Positions 11,240-20,994 of a stretch of 64,000 nucleotides of DNA are shown here, one piece after another. The translations under genes and the position numbers were made by a program. Where the stretch lies: NCBI GenBank assembly GCA_963971405.1, contig OZ020491.1:22686855-22750854 (forward strand), given 5' to 3'. This DNA comes from Psococerastis gibbosa (taxonomy: Eukaryota > Arthropoda > Insecta > Psocodea > Psocidae). How positions within the stretch are numbered: position 1 is the stretch's first letter; the number at the start of each line of letters is the position of its first letter. The notes under the pieces were generated by a model. The model saw nothing but the letters and a program-made list of their open reading frames with translations. It did not search any database and was not told the DNA's origin.

Positions 11240-11500
11240 CTACCCTCTTACGAAACAAAGAACAACGGACTGATTTGTAACATCCACCTGAAGAGCAAAA
11301 TATGAGGACTTGCTTATTCTTGCTAACAGCTGCTCCTTAATGTCACTTCCCAATGCTTCAATTCGCCTGTTTACCGTGCTATTTGAAAGAGGTATTTCAG
11401 CTATTTCCTTAGCCACTTTTTCGTTTAACATCGATGAAACCATAATATTGGCTGCTGGCAGTATTAAATCTTTAGAGTCTAAAGTATTAAGGAAATCCAT
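11240..11500 (-). pseudogene. hAT-family transposase fragment
   Basis: Seen: an 86-codon open frame containing KDLILPAANIMVSSML, AKEIAEIPLSNSTVNRRIE and IKEQLLARISKSSYFALQ. Known: the IPLSN.TV.RRI block followed by FALQ-D is a signature of SCAND3/ZBED-type hAT transposases, sitting just before the first catalytic Asp. The usual acidic DE-TD segment is degraded (VDVTNQ) and homology stops at about 11240, so the rest of the protein is missing. It belongs to a different hAT lineage from the element at 4316-10111. No ends or duplication were found. Confidence 0.7.
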
Positions 11501-13300
11501 ACCCTTACCAGTTAACAGAAGTAAAAGCCATTTGCACCTATCTTTTCTATAAAAAAAAAAATCAACTGCTGATGAACAAACTTAATTCAGTATAAATTAA
11601 TTTCTCAAGATATCGGCTTCGAGTTGAATTTATTAAGTATTTGCACATCAGATTTGTACATTTAGATTTGTTACAGAGCTTTAGATCAAGGCAAGGGTGG
11701 ACCCAGAAATATTTCTCGGGGGGAGGTGGTTCCATGCTATGGTGCAATTAGTTTAAAAGTATGATAAAATATGTACAGACCGAATCGTCAGTTTTGCAGA
11801 GATGGGCAGGGTTTGTTTTAGTGAGTCTTTTAGTAATAGGTCTGACATGGTTTTTTAGCATACATACATACATACGTATCTGTACTTGGATAAGTCATGC
11901 TGTTGCCTATTTCATTATACGTCAATGGTAAGCTACTCTCAGCTTGTTTATTATCACTTGTAGCCAGTGTACGTTGACATCGAAGACGTATATATACCAG
12001 TTTGCCAATGGCCAAAAATTCATACAGAAACAATATGAATAACTTTCGGGGTCGTTGGCATTGAAGAATATGGGCCGAAGTCCATAAAATTATTATTACT
12101 ACTAATATACTAATACTACTGCGGTTTGTATATTGGGAGCAAATGGTAACAAATTGGAAACACCGTTTAAATTTTGTAACTTATTGACAGGTGCCATTTC
12201 TGTTTCAGTATTTGGAGAGAAAATATTTAAAAAAAATTGAATGATTTGAAAAATTCGGGGAAGCCACATGACATGAAAGTTTTCGCAATAAATTTACATG
12301 GCTATTAATTATTAGTCGTTCATTTCTGTCTGAATGTTGCTCGTCCTGCCACTATTTGTCCTAATCCTTTTGTTTCGATTTTAATCGTCGCCGCGCGTCC
12401 TGTGCTCGTGTTGCTGCTCTAATTAAACTCTATTGAGCAGAGGACATTATGACATTTTTTTAGTTTTTTCTTATCGCGGACGGTGTATTTATGTACTTAA
12501 ATGAAAATTTCTTTATTCTTGTATATTGTAACTTGATTAAAGCTGTAATATTTTTATTTTTGTTTCCAGTACCTATGTGATAATAACGATATTACTGACT
12601 AATTATTAACGCACAGCGTAGATTTTTTTTTATGTGGTCTATACTGTGCAACGGCATGTGTTAAATGCAGAAATACTATAGGGCCTACTATGTTGTATTG
12701 TATATGAGATACTGACACTGAAAGACTTTTTCACATTTGCTTAACTGTATCCATCCTAAGCCTAATATGGCGGTTTTGTCTGTTTTGTCAATTGTTTATG
12801 CAGAATGTAATAAAATTGAAGATACGAGTACGGTAGATGAAGGTGATAACTAGCTGCATTATCTTAGTTTTGAGCAGATCACATTTAAAGTTTGTGTTAC
12901 ATTCTATCGTATGTTACTTCATTGACTCTGAATAATTTATGTTGAGTGGTCCTGATTTCACTTACAACTCCTTTATTTATGCAATGAGGAACAGAAGAAA
13001 AATTCACTTAACACTTTCATCCGCTCGTGAAGGATTCTGTATTGTTGTTCCTATGCGAGATAATACTCCCGAATCCCATGGTTATAATGTTAAATTAGAA
13101 TTTATATAAATAATTGAAAATTTGTATTTATTTTAATTTTGCCACTGGGATATCTGAGTTGGCCTACCAAATGGCAGACAATGGTTTACCCTGGAACTAG
13201 CCTACTTATCTTATCTATCTCTATCTGTAGTAACTCATAAATAGGAAAGCATGTATGGGTTCACTCGTTCCAGTTATTTTCTTTTATAATATATATCTAA
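11500..13300. other. mostly unassigned DNA
   Basis: Contains a poly-A-like run at 11551, a CATA microsatellite near 11861-11876 and a segment at 11966-12060 that shares an exact 17-mer (GTTGACATCGAAGACGT) and weaker collinear matches with the nested insertion at 50887-50965. Nothing else was recognised. Confidence 0.5.
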
Positions 13301-13315
13301 TATCCAATTAAATTT

Positions 13316-13361
13316 CTGAACCCCCCCCCCCCCCCCGAAAAATCCTGGCTACGGCCTTGAT
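13316..13361 (-). repeat. MITE end fragment with poly-C tract
   Basis: A run of about 16 C followed by CGAAAAATCCTGGCTACGGC. The same edge occurs at 13476-13520 and in full at 14460-14599. Confidence 0.6.
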
Positions 13362-14459
13362 TGGGATCAATAATGTATATTAATATATATAGTCGTTGAA
13401 ATAGTTTTTTTATGTAAACCTGTATTGCTCGATGATCATTAATTCAATAATAAATTACGTTAAAAAAATTTGGACACCCCCCCCCCCCCCCCCGAAAACA
13501 AAAGCTGGGCACGGCCTGCGGCCCTACGAAAATTAACTGCTTTGGTGCTCAGATACTAAATTGAATTCTAGTGGTAGTATTATGGAGAGACAATAACCCT
13601 TTTTACGCTACTAATATTTACAAACAACATGTTAGGCTAGCGTGTCGGCAGCCCAGCCGACTAGGCTATATTTCATGGTAGTTATGCAGTAAAGTTGTAT
13701 GGTTATGGTAATAAATCATTACTAATACATTAATTGTAATATGTATAAGCAAGCTTAGGCTCACATACCCATTTAAAAATCTGTTCTGCCCTCGCGGAAG
13801 TATCAGAACCAATGAAATAATATTAGATACCGTACACTAGTAAATAATATTTTTCGACAATTATTTGCAGCTACTTTGCTTGTTTTTCAGTTGCATTGTT
13901 TGTCAGTACCCGCGCAAGTATTAAAGGAACATATAAATAGCACTAATTTGCCGTTTAAAAGCGAAAATTTCTTAAAATAAAATAATTTTCATTGGAAAGC
14001 CTATACTCCATGTTAAAATGAGGGAGTGATGTCCGAGAATCAGGGGTACCCCCTCCCTTTCCGACAGCCCGCCATCTTTGTTTTACCTGCGCAAGAACTC
14101 CATTCGCAATCCGCATTTATTTTTCGGGCACATCAAAATTACCGCATTTTTTTAAATTTCAAAATATATTTTGAATGGAGTACTTGCTTAGTGACGTCAC
14201 ATGATCACCAATAATTTTTTTGTCCGAAAGTTACATAAGCAGCACCCAATAGTTGTCCGATGACGTCTACATTGACTCCATGTATAGCATCCCTGTTGGA
14301 TTTACCTGCGCAAGAACTCCATTCAAAATTTTTGTCATGTTTAGCTTATCAGACGTAGTTTGAATCTTTTCAATTATAACTTTTAAACACGACGAATTTT
14401 AATAGTCCTTCAAAGTTGGAACTGTTTCCGCTGTTTCCCTTCTAATTGAAGCAGCAGCC

Positions 14460-14599
14460 CAAGGGGTTAAACCCCGAAATTAAATGGCTTCATACTAGAT
14501 AGAATTGGATTTTGAGAGGAAAAATAAAAACCACTACGTAGGCCTAACACCCAATGAAATTTCTAAAACCCCCCGAAAAAAATCCTGGCTACGGCCTTG
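14460..14599 (-). mobile_element. MITE with GCCGTAGCCAG end
   Basis: About 140 bp, running in reverse from TACGGCCTTG (14599) to the AAGGGGTTAAACCCC edge. The interior (TTTGAGAGGAAAAATAAAAA, ATACTAGATAGAAT) matches 18875-19028 in the opposite orientation. No coding potential; the duplication is not resolved. Confidence 0.65.
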
Positions 14600-16440
14600 C
14601 AGCAGCCTAATAGGAATTTTTAAATTTATGTACAAATTACTAAAAGCTGCGTGGGTCCATGGGAACGCGGTTTTCCCTTTTTTCTAAATTTTAATGAAAA
14701 TCATATGGGGGGGACACTGGTGACTAGCTTTAACGCCAGCAGGTGATAATTTATAGTGGATAAGTAATGTACCGCATTTTTTCTTCAAAATCCGCATTTT
14801 TAACGTCGGCCATCCGCATTTCGGTTTCCAGCATCTGGCAACACTGTAGGCACTCAAGGTCTCTGGCAGAGGCTGTCGCCGGCCCGGCGGCCGGCCGCCA
14901 GTCAGGCTCGACCTTCAAACCTGATGGTTGATGTTGGTAGCATTCGGTTGTGAAGTTTTGGGCATTTTGCCATGGTGATGAATATGTGTGCCTTTTCTTG
15001 GTTAGGATGGTAGAATTGAAGTCTACCAGCATTAAAAAATGCTACCAACTAGGCCTAGTTCAGTTTTTGTCACAATAGGGATTGTTTAACTGTGGTTTGA
15101 AGGTGAAATTGATGAAGCGTTGCAAATTTCCATGACCATTGCCCCATCGAGTGGCTAATGAAGCTGATGAATGAGTTGTTAAAAGTTATCATTTGTAGAA
15201 GTCGCAAAGGTATGCATATATTAATTTATTAAATCTTGTAAATCATTGAATCCTTAGCATGCAACTTTGTAGCCTATTAAACAGCGAGCATTTAACATAG
15301 CATCATTGACCGAACACTAATGTCTTCAGATAATAAAAAAGCCTTCTTAAGCCCTCGCTAGGATGGATAGGACTAATGCAATTAATCCAATATACGCTTG
15401 TGTAAGATCAGTAATCATTTGTTAAATTTTGCTATTAAAAGGTCAATAGGTTCCAAAACTTTAACTGCCTAATTATTATTATGTTTTTACCGCTGGCGCC
15501 AAAGTTTTCTATTATCGAATCAATCGATATGGTAATCGTCTAAAACCCCACCATTTGATATTTCCCGCTTTTTTTCTCTGCAAACTATTCGGGAACTGTT
15601 TTTCAGAATTACGGTACTTCAAAATAGTCTTGTCTTTTTTGCAGCTATACTGTAGGTAATACAGCTGTGTCCCTAAAGTTAAGGTCTTTCCTCCTTTATC
15701 TTGCGGCTTAAGACAAGATGAGCCATGCCAGCTCCTTCACAGCGGACAGAGCCGCCTCTTACTGAAACATTTTCTGCAGTATGTTCACATTTAGAAATCC
15801 GGCCTGGGCGTCACACTCTCGCCGTTTCAGCCGCCGGCAGTCGAAGAAAATATGTACCTAGCCTATCCTCTGTCGTATATGCACGGGCTTGTATTACCAA
15901 CCTACTAAGGAAAGCACGAAAACTGCCATATTCATTATGAAACTGTTACCGTCAGTATAGAAACTCTGCTCATCCGTGGTCCCAAGTCTTTAATTAGGTT
16001 TGAAGTCCAACGTCCATTAGGCTGCCGTTCCATGAGAATCTGCTCAGCAGTAGTAGCCTATATTTGGGACCGCTTTTACTAACTTAGTACACAAAAATCA
16101 TGCCTCGGAATGTGTATTTTATTTTTGGTTACAGCTAACTCAATTTTAGGGAATTCTACATAAAAAAAAACTTTTTTAAATTGGCTATGTGACTAGTAGT
16201 AGTATAGCGATAGCCAATGCAATACTATGCATACTCCATGAAAATAACTTATACTTTTAATTCAGTAGGTACCAGTTTTATATTTATAACCATACCTCTA
16301 GGCCTATAGGTGATAACTTGGTCGTGTGCGCAGTGCCGGTAGGGAAACATGGTAGGATTTGTCATGGTCACCTCCGAACTAATATCGTGTGACTTCACTG
16401 TGTTTCCCAAGTGGTTCGGAATCCACTATAATCAGGAGGT
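14600..16440. other. unassigned DNA with a solo hAT-like end
   Basis: CTGGCAACACTG at about 14829-14842 is the exact inverse of the CAGTGTTGCCAG hAT end, but no partner or duplication was found. GC-rich patches occur at 14870-14900 and 15720-15850. The latter has open frames with no recognisable family. Confidence 0.4.
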
Positions 16441-16442
16441 CC

Positions 16443-16470
16443 ACTGTCCTATGGGCTGGCATAGGACAGT
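16443..16470. other. perfect hairpin
   Basis: Arms ACTGTCCTATG and CATAGGACAGT pair over 11 bp around a 6-base loop. No surrounding element was identified. Confidence 0.6.
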
Positions 16471-17124
16471 CAAGTCGGGGTCGCTCTATGGGCCCAAATA
16501 TGAGGCCTAAGTTGTTATTAACCCGACGAACACTACTGCTACTACCTCTACAGGTAGCATAATTCCAATTTGAATTGCTAGGAGCAGTCATATACGGCTT
16601 CAAAATAACCATTGTAGTTTACAGTAGATTTTTAAGTGTTATTAAATCATCTACGACACGCTATGAATGGTAAGCACTTGCCTGGTGGAATGATAGGTCA
16701 AATTTCTTGAAATTTATAAAACAGGACAGGAAGACTGGGCTTTCAACAAACTCAGAGTAGGCTATTTCATTGTGTTGAGGGAATTTTGACCATCCCTGGT
16801 AATGATGTGAACATTGTACCGAACAATGGGCTGACACCTGCCGAACAGTTTGCAGATATTTCACCAGAAAAACCACTTTGGAATTCCTAACCATGATGGT
16901 GGTCATTCTACCTTAGTGATATACAGTATATTCAATGCTCTAACACCAAAATTGGCCACAGTCCTTGAACTCCTTCCTTGGGACTTCCGCTGTAAAACTC
17001 AAATTCAATAATTGTGTTCAATCTGTGTTAGAAAAAGAAAGGAAGTAAGGAAAAAACATTCTCTTTCTCTAGCAAATATTACAAAAATTGTACGGATTAG
17101 ATTATTGTAAATATAATCTATAAT

Positions 17125-17785
17125 ATAATATGTATATTATTATTGTTTTTTCTTCATATAGGACAAATTAGCAACAATAAATTATATGGTACGGTAGTAC
17201 AATGGTTTATAACAAAAATATGCATATTCAACAAAAGAAATAGGAATGTACATTTTGAATATCATCAATATTATTATTGTTTTTTTTTATATGGGACAAA
17301 TTACCCACAATAAATTAGGCCTATATGGCACGGTAGTACAATGGTTTATAACAAAAATATGCATATTCAACAAAAAAATAGGAAGGTACATTTTGTATAT
17401 CATTAATATTATTATTGGTTTTTTTTCATATGGGACAAATTACCCACAATAAATTATATGGTACGGTAGTACAATGGTTTATAACAAAAATATGCATAAT
17501 CAACAAAAAAATAGGAAGGTACATTTTGTATATCATTAATATTATTATTGTTTTTTTTTTATATGGGACAAATTACCCACAATAAATTAGGCCTATATGG
17601 CACCATAGTACAATGGTTTACAACAAAAATATGTATATTCAACAAAAAAATAGGAAGGTACATTTTCTATATCATTAATATTATTATTGTTTTTTTTCAT
17701 ATGGGACAAATTACCCACAATAAATTATATGGCACGGTAGTACAATGGTTTATAACAAAAATATGCATATTCAACAAAAAAAACC
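17125..17785. repeat. tandem array with alternating 133/139-bp units
   Basis: Five units, aligned at AATGGTTTATAAC near 17201, 17340, 17473, 17612 and 17744. The spacings are 139, 133, 139 and 132. Alternate units contain or lack the six bases GGCCTA in the TAAATTATATGG segment, so the true period is a dimer of about 272 bp. The repeated open frames here follow from the repeat and are not treated as genes. Confidence 0.9.
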
Positions 17786-18151
17786 CGTACAGCACACGCA
17801 GGGAAAAGACGGGCGAATTTGAGGCGAAAGACAGGATCAAATATCCGTCGCCTGTGTTTAGCCTGTTTTTCGCCTGCTAGCAAATAACCAGTTCTGGTGA
17901 GCCGGTAATTTACCTCTAATTCGCCTCGAATTTCCTTCTAATCCGATACCTAGTGAGACGACAATTTACAGATTATTCACCGGGACATATGTCGGACAAT
18001 TTACTTCTAAAATACGGGGAATTGTTGTCTTATTGCCGGATAGTAATTGACCCAATCTTCCCGCTTATTCCTTGATAATTTCCAGTGAATTGACTTCTTT
18101 TCCTCGGGTAAATATCAGCAAATGCTGCTCCTTTATTTCGCGACTACCTTA

Positions 18152-18216
18152 CAGTCGCAAGGTAACGCAGTGGTCTTTTCAAACAGAAGATATAAGTTCG
18201 AATCATCCTTGGTACC
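18152..18216 (+). ncRNA. degenerate tRNA-like segment (possible SINE head)
   Basis: GGTAACGCAGTGGTC resembles an A box and AAGTTCGAATC a B box at normal tRNA spacing. A short acceptor-like pairing (CAAGG with CCTTG) and a 5-bp anticodon-like stem can be drawn. The T stem does not pair and the base before the anticodon position is not T, so this is not a functional tRNA gene. Confidence 0.3.
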
Positions 18217-18552
18217 TATTTTTTTACATTATGTGTGTTGTGCAGCATAGCCATCAGAAATTTATGTCGGGGGGGGGGGGGGGGGGTCCAGCAGACACCC
18301 TCCAAAATCAAGAAATTACGCTGGCCCGTGCTTGTATGGATTGCAAAAGATATAGACCACAGTAGTATAAAAAAGTTATTCCATGAAATTAAAAGTTTAA
18401 CCAGGTGCGGCTCGAATTTTTAATTTTTTAAGATGAGTCCTATCGAATCTATCATTAGTTTTTACGGTATAAATTTTTACATCGCCAAGTTTAATAGGTA
18501 AAATAGGTACATTTTTTATTAAATTAATAATTTATACAGTACCGTATAAAAT

Positions 18553-18631
18553 ATAGTGTCATTCAAGGCCTTAGCCAAGGGGGGTTCAACCACCCCCCCC
18601 CCCCCCGAAATGAAATGGCTTGATACTAGAA
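18553..18631 (-). repeat. MITE fragment with poly-C tract
   Basis: CAAGGCCTTAGCCAAG edge, about 16 C, then CGAAATGAAATGGCTTGATA. The same blocks occur in the element at 18875-19028. Confidence 0.6.
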
Positions 18632-18834
18632 CTTCCAAGTTCACTTTCAATTCGACCACGGCCCATCAGCCCGGATTCTACTGGTTCTTCAACTAATCTG
18701 ATGTGATCATTGCGTTTGACCAAGCGATTGCAAAACAATCTCTGGAGACATTGTGACTTGATGTTGTGTTCAAACATATATTTATTTCTGGAATTATACT
18801 TACCGTACCTGGTTATATAGTTCAATGCAATGAG
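18632..18834 (-). CDS. coding-like open frame, unassigned
   Basis: An open minus-strand frame of about 70 codons enters the MITE at its 3' end. It contains HNIKSQCLQRLFCNRLVKRN and a following VEEPVESGLMGRGRIESEL stretch, which reads like real protein rather than AT-rich noise. A GTAAGT at 18806-18801 could be a donor or simply part of the frame. No family was recognised. It may be an exon whose 3' part was replaced by the MITE at 18631. Confidence 0.3.
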
Positions 18835-18874
18835 CCAACTTCAATAAGCCAATATAATACTAAATGACACAAAT

Positions 18875-19028
18875 GCAGTAGCCAGTTTTTTTTCGGGGAG
18901 GGGGGATTAGATATTTCATTGGGTATTACATATTGGTTTTTATTTTTCCTCTCAAAATCCGATTCTATCTAGTATCAAGCCATTTCATTTCGGGGGGGGG
19001 GGGGGTTGATCATTTGACTCCGGCCGTG
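18875..19028 (+). mobile_element. MITE, relative of 14460-14599
   Basis: Starts GCAGTAGCCAG with a poly-T/poly-G edge and ends with about 14 G and GGCCGTG. The interior matches the element at 14460-14599 in inverse orientation. Confidence 0.6.
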
Positions 19029-19113
19029 AAAGCCTTTGCAGTTACACATCAGATTAGGTCAAATTTCGTGTAGGATTATCAAACTACTCTAAAAATATGG
19101 TCCTGATTGAACG

Positions 19114-19274
19114 CAGGGACGGATCCAGCCCATTTGGCGGGGGTAGGGCGTATTTGTGGTTCAAAATAGAACAGAAAAAACTGTAGGCCTAGTATCGACT
19201 AAATTGACGTGTAAATAAACTTAAAACAGATTTACTCACATTTTTGAGCAGCTGCCCCCCTGTATCCGTTTTTG
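19114..19274 (+). mobile_element. hAT-type MITE, copy 2
   Basis: 161 bp with inverted ends CAGGGACGGATCCAG and TGTATCCGTTTTTG, flanked by ATTGAACG and ATTGAACA (7 of 8 identical), an 8-bp duplication. Same family as 967-1118 and 31184-31352. Confidence 0.82.
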
Positions 19275-20470
19275 ATTGAACATATAATGTAAGTATTAGC
19301 TTAGTATCAATATATCACTAGCTAATTTCATTGCAAAAGAATGCCTATTATGCCGGATGCATAACTTAACTTCCTGAGGAGTAATAAATTTATAATTCGA
19401 ATACTGTGAAATTATGGTTATGCAAACAATGAAAATGTGAGAGTCGGCTCTAACGACGAGTGTGCGCATTGCGATCTCGCAGCTTCGCGCCTTTTTTAAA
19501 TTTTACTCAAGTAAATTTAATTTTTACTCGATTTGATTTTATCCCTTCAACATTATAATTTAAATATTTGACATTGTGAAACAATAAAAGAATACTACGT
19601 AACTTTAGATAATGAAATAAATTAGAAAAACTGCATAAGAAAAATTATTACGGTATTGGATTCCTAATAATATTCCATGTTTCGATTTGTATCTTGGACA
19701 TACCACATGGTACATATCTACCGATTCAGCTATGGCCTAAGCGTTGTTTGTCCAAATGAATAAATTCTGTGCCTTTTGGGTACAAAGCGCGTGCAACTTG
19801 TTTATTTAAAGCTTTTCGACGTTTACTTAGGCCCAGTACAGTAGGTTGTATGAACCGATATGTTATCATTTTGCATATACAAGTTTTTGTACGTGTCTGG
19901 GTTTGGTCGATAGCAGTCAAAGGCTGGTCTAAATTTGAATAGGATACCATAGTTAGTCAATTTGGCAGAAAACTAGACTATGACAAGAAACATTTTCCGC
20001 CTAGCCTCTTCCACCCATGACCTAACCTGTTCCACCTAGCCTTAATGGGTTCCAGGTACCTTAACATCATTGTTAGGGAAAACGTGGCTGCCGGACATGT
20101 TGCTGACCACAACAACCCAAATAGAGCAGTTGTCAAGTGAGAGTAGTGAGACGAACCTCCACCAGTCTTTAGCCTCAACCGCATTGGGTTGTTTTTGGTG
20201 AATTTACAGTGCTACACCAAAATTCAATAAAGTATATGTATATGCAAGTTTAGGCTACATAGTGTACTGTACTTTTAGAATAATAGTCCAATATTCGATT
20301 CAATACGCGTATGGGTCTAATAAGAAGAATTATTTATTGGACCTATAGGCCCTACCTATAATAACAATATTCCAAAAATTCAGATTCAAATCGTACAGTG
20401 TCTAAAAAAAAAATCCAAATATTTGTTCGATGGAATAAATATTAGTGTGTAGGTATACAGTACACTGTAT
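19275..20470. other. no feature recognised
   Basis: Two minus-strand open frames (19726-19950, 19978-20184) have no recognisable family. The C-terminal half of the first (LSKRRKALNKQVARALYPKG) looks more protein-like than its surroundings, but no splice chain supports it. Confidence 0.4.
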
Positions 20471-20475
20471 ACTCG

Positions 20476-20822
20476 TATGGAGACAGTGACATTACCTCGC
20501 CGGGCATTACATCGCTGAACAGTACATCGCCGGGCACTTCCTCGCGTGACAGAGCATCGCCAGACAAATCTCTCTTCTTACATTAAACCTAACATGGACA
20601 AGGCATCGCCTTTATGCAAATTTCGGTCACTGCATCGCCGGTCATTACCTCGCTGACAAGTACATCGCCAAAATTGAAATATCGGGCGTTGCATCGCCAG
20701 ACAAGTCTCTTTTCTTACAATAAATCGAATACGGACAACACATCGCTGTTTATGCAAATTTTGGTCATTGCAACGCCGAGCTTCTCATCTCAACCACCAG
20801 GTGGCGACACTGCCCTCTCTTC
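20476..20822 (+). repeat. CATCGCC-motif dispersed repeat, copy 1
   Basis: About 345 bp built from a core ACATCGCC/ACCTCGCC recurring every 15-16 bp at its start. A larger unit (CATCGCCAGACAA, then a CTTCTTACA stretch, then TTTATGCAAATTT) occurs twice. It is 97-98 % identical by eye to the inverted copy at 41667-42015. It ends in CCACCAGGTGGCGAC, close to the CTCF core. The open frames inside are not considered genes. Confidence 0.8.
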
Positions 20823-20979
20823 TTACATTTTTTTTTTAAACAAGGGCTGTCGCACGATTTTGGATCATGGCAGTCTAATCCTAAGCCAAAACATGCCTGT
20901 AATGTTGTCTTCTTATAATGTTTCATAACTCCATACCGGGAATATACTTGGGATATATCAGGTTTTCATTTTAGGGAGC

Positions 20980-20994
20980 ATCCATAAATTGCGT
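20980..20994. repeat. LINE target-site duplication, left
   Basis: 15-mer ATCCATAAATTGCGT, identical to 23156-23170. Confidence 0.93.

Noticed and set aside
14829-14842. Second full hAT element ending here (CTGGCAACACTG)
   Set aside because: No partner end in the proper orientation and no 8-bp duplication were found within reach; likewise CAGTGTTGCC at about 32066 and CAGTGTTGTCAG at about 36570 are solo.
17125-17785. CRISPR-like array
   Set aside because: Repeats are long, contiguous and without spacers, in a eukaryotic setting; it is a tandem array.
17246-17880. Open frames repeating MGQITHNKL
   Set aside because: They are produced by the tandem repeat; each unit restates the same frame and composition is AT-driven.
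18152-18216. Functional tRNA gene
   Set aside because: T stem does not pair, position before the anticodon is not T, and the acceptor stem is short.
20614-20928. Protein gene in the CATCGCC repeat (MQISVTASP frame)
   Set aside because: The same frame appears in both copies because the DNA is copied; the motif rhythm, not codon use, explains it.
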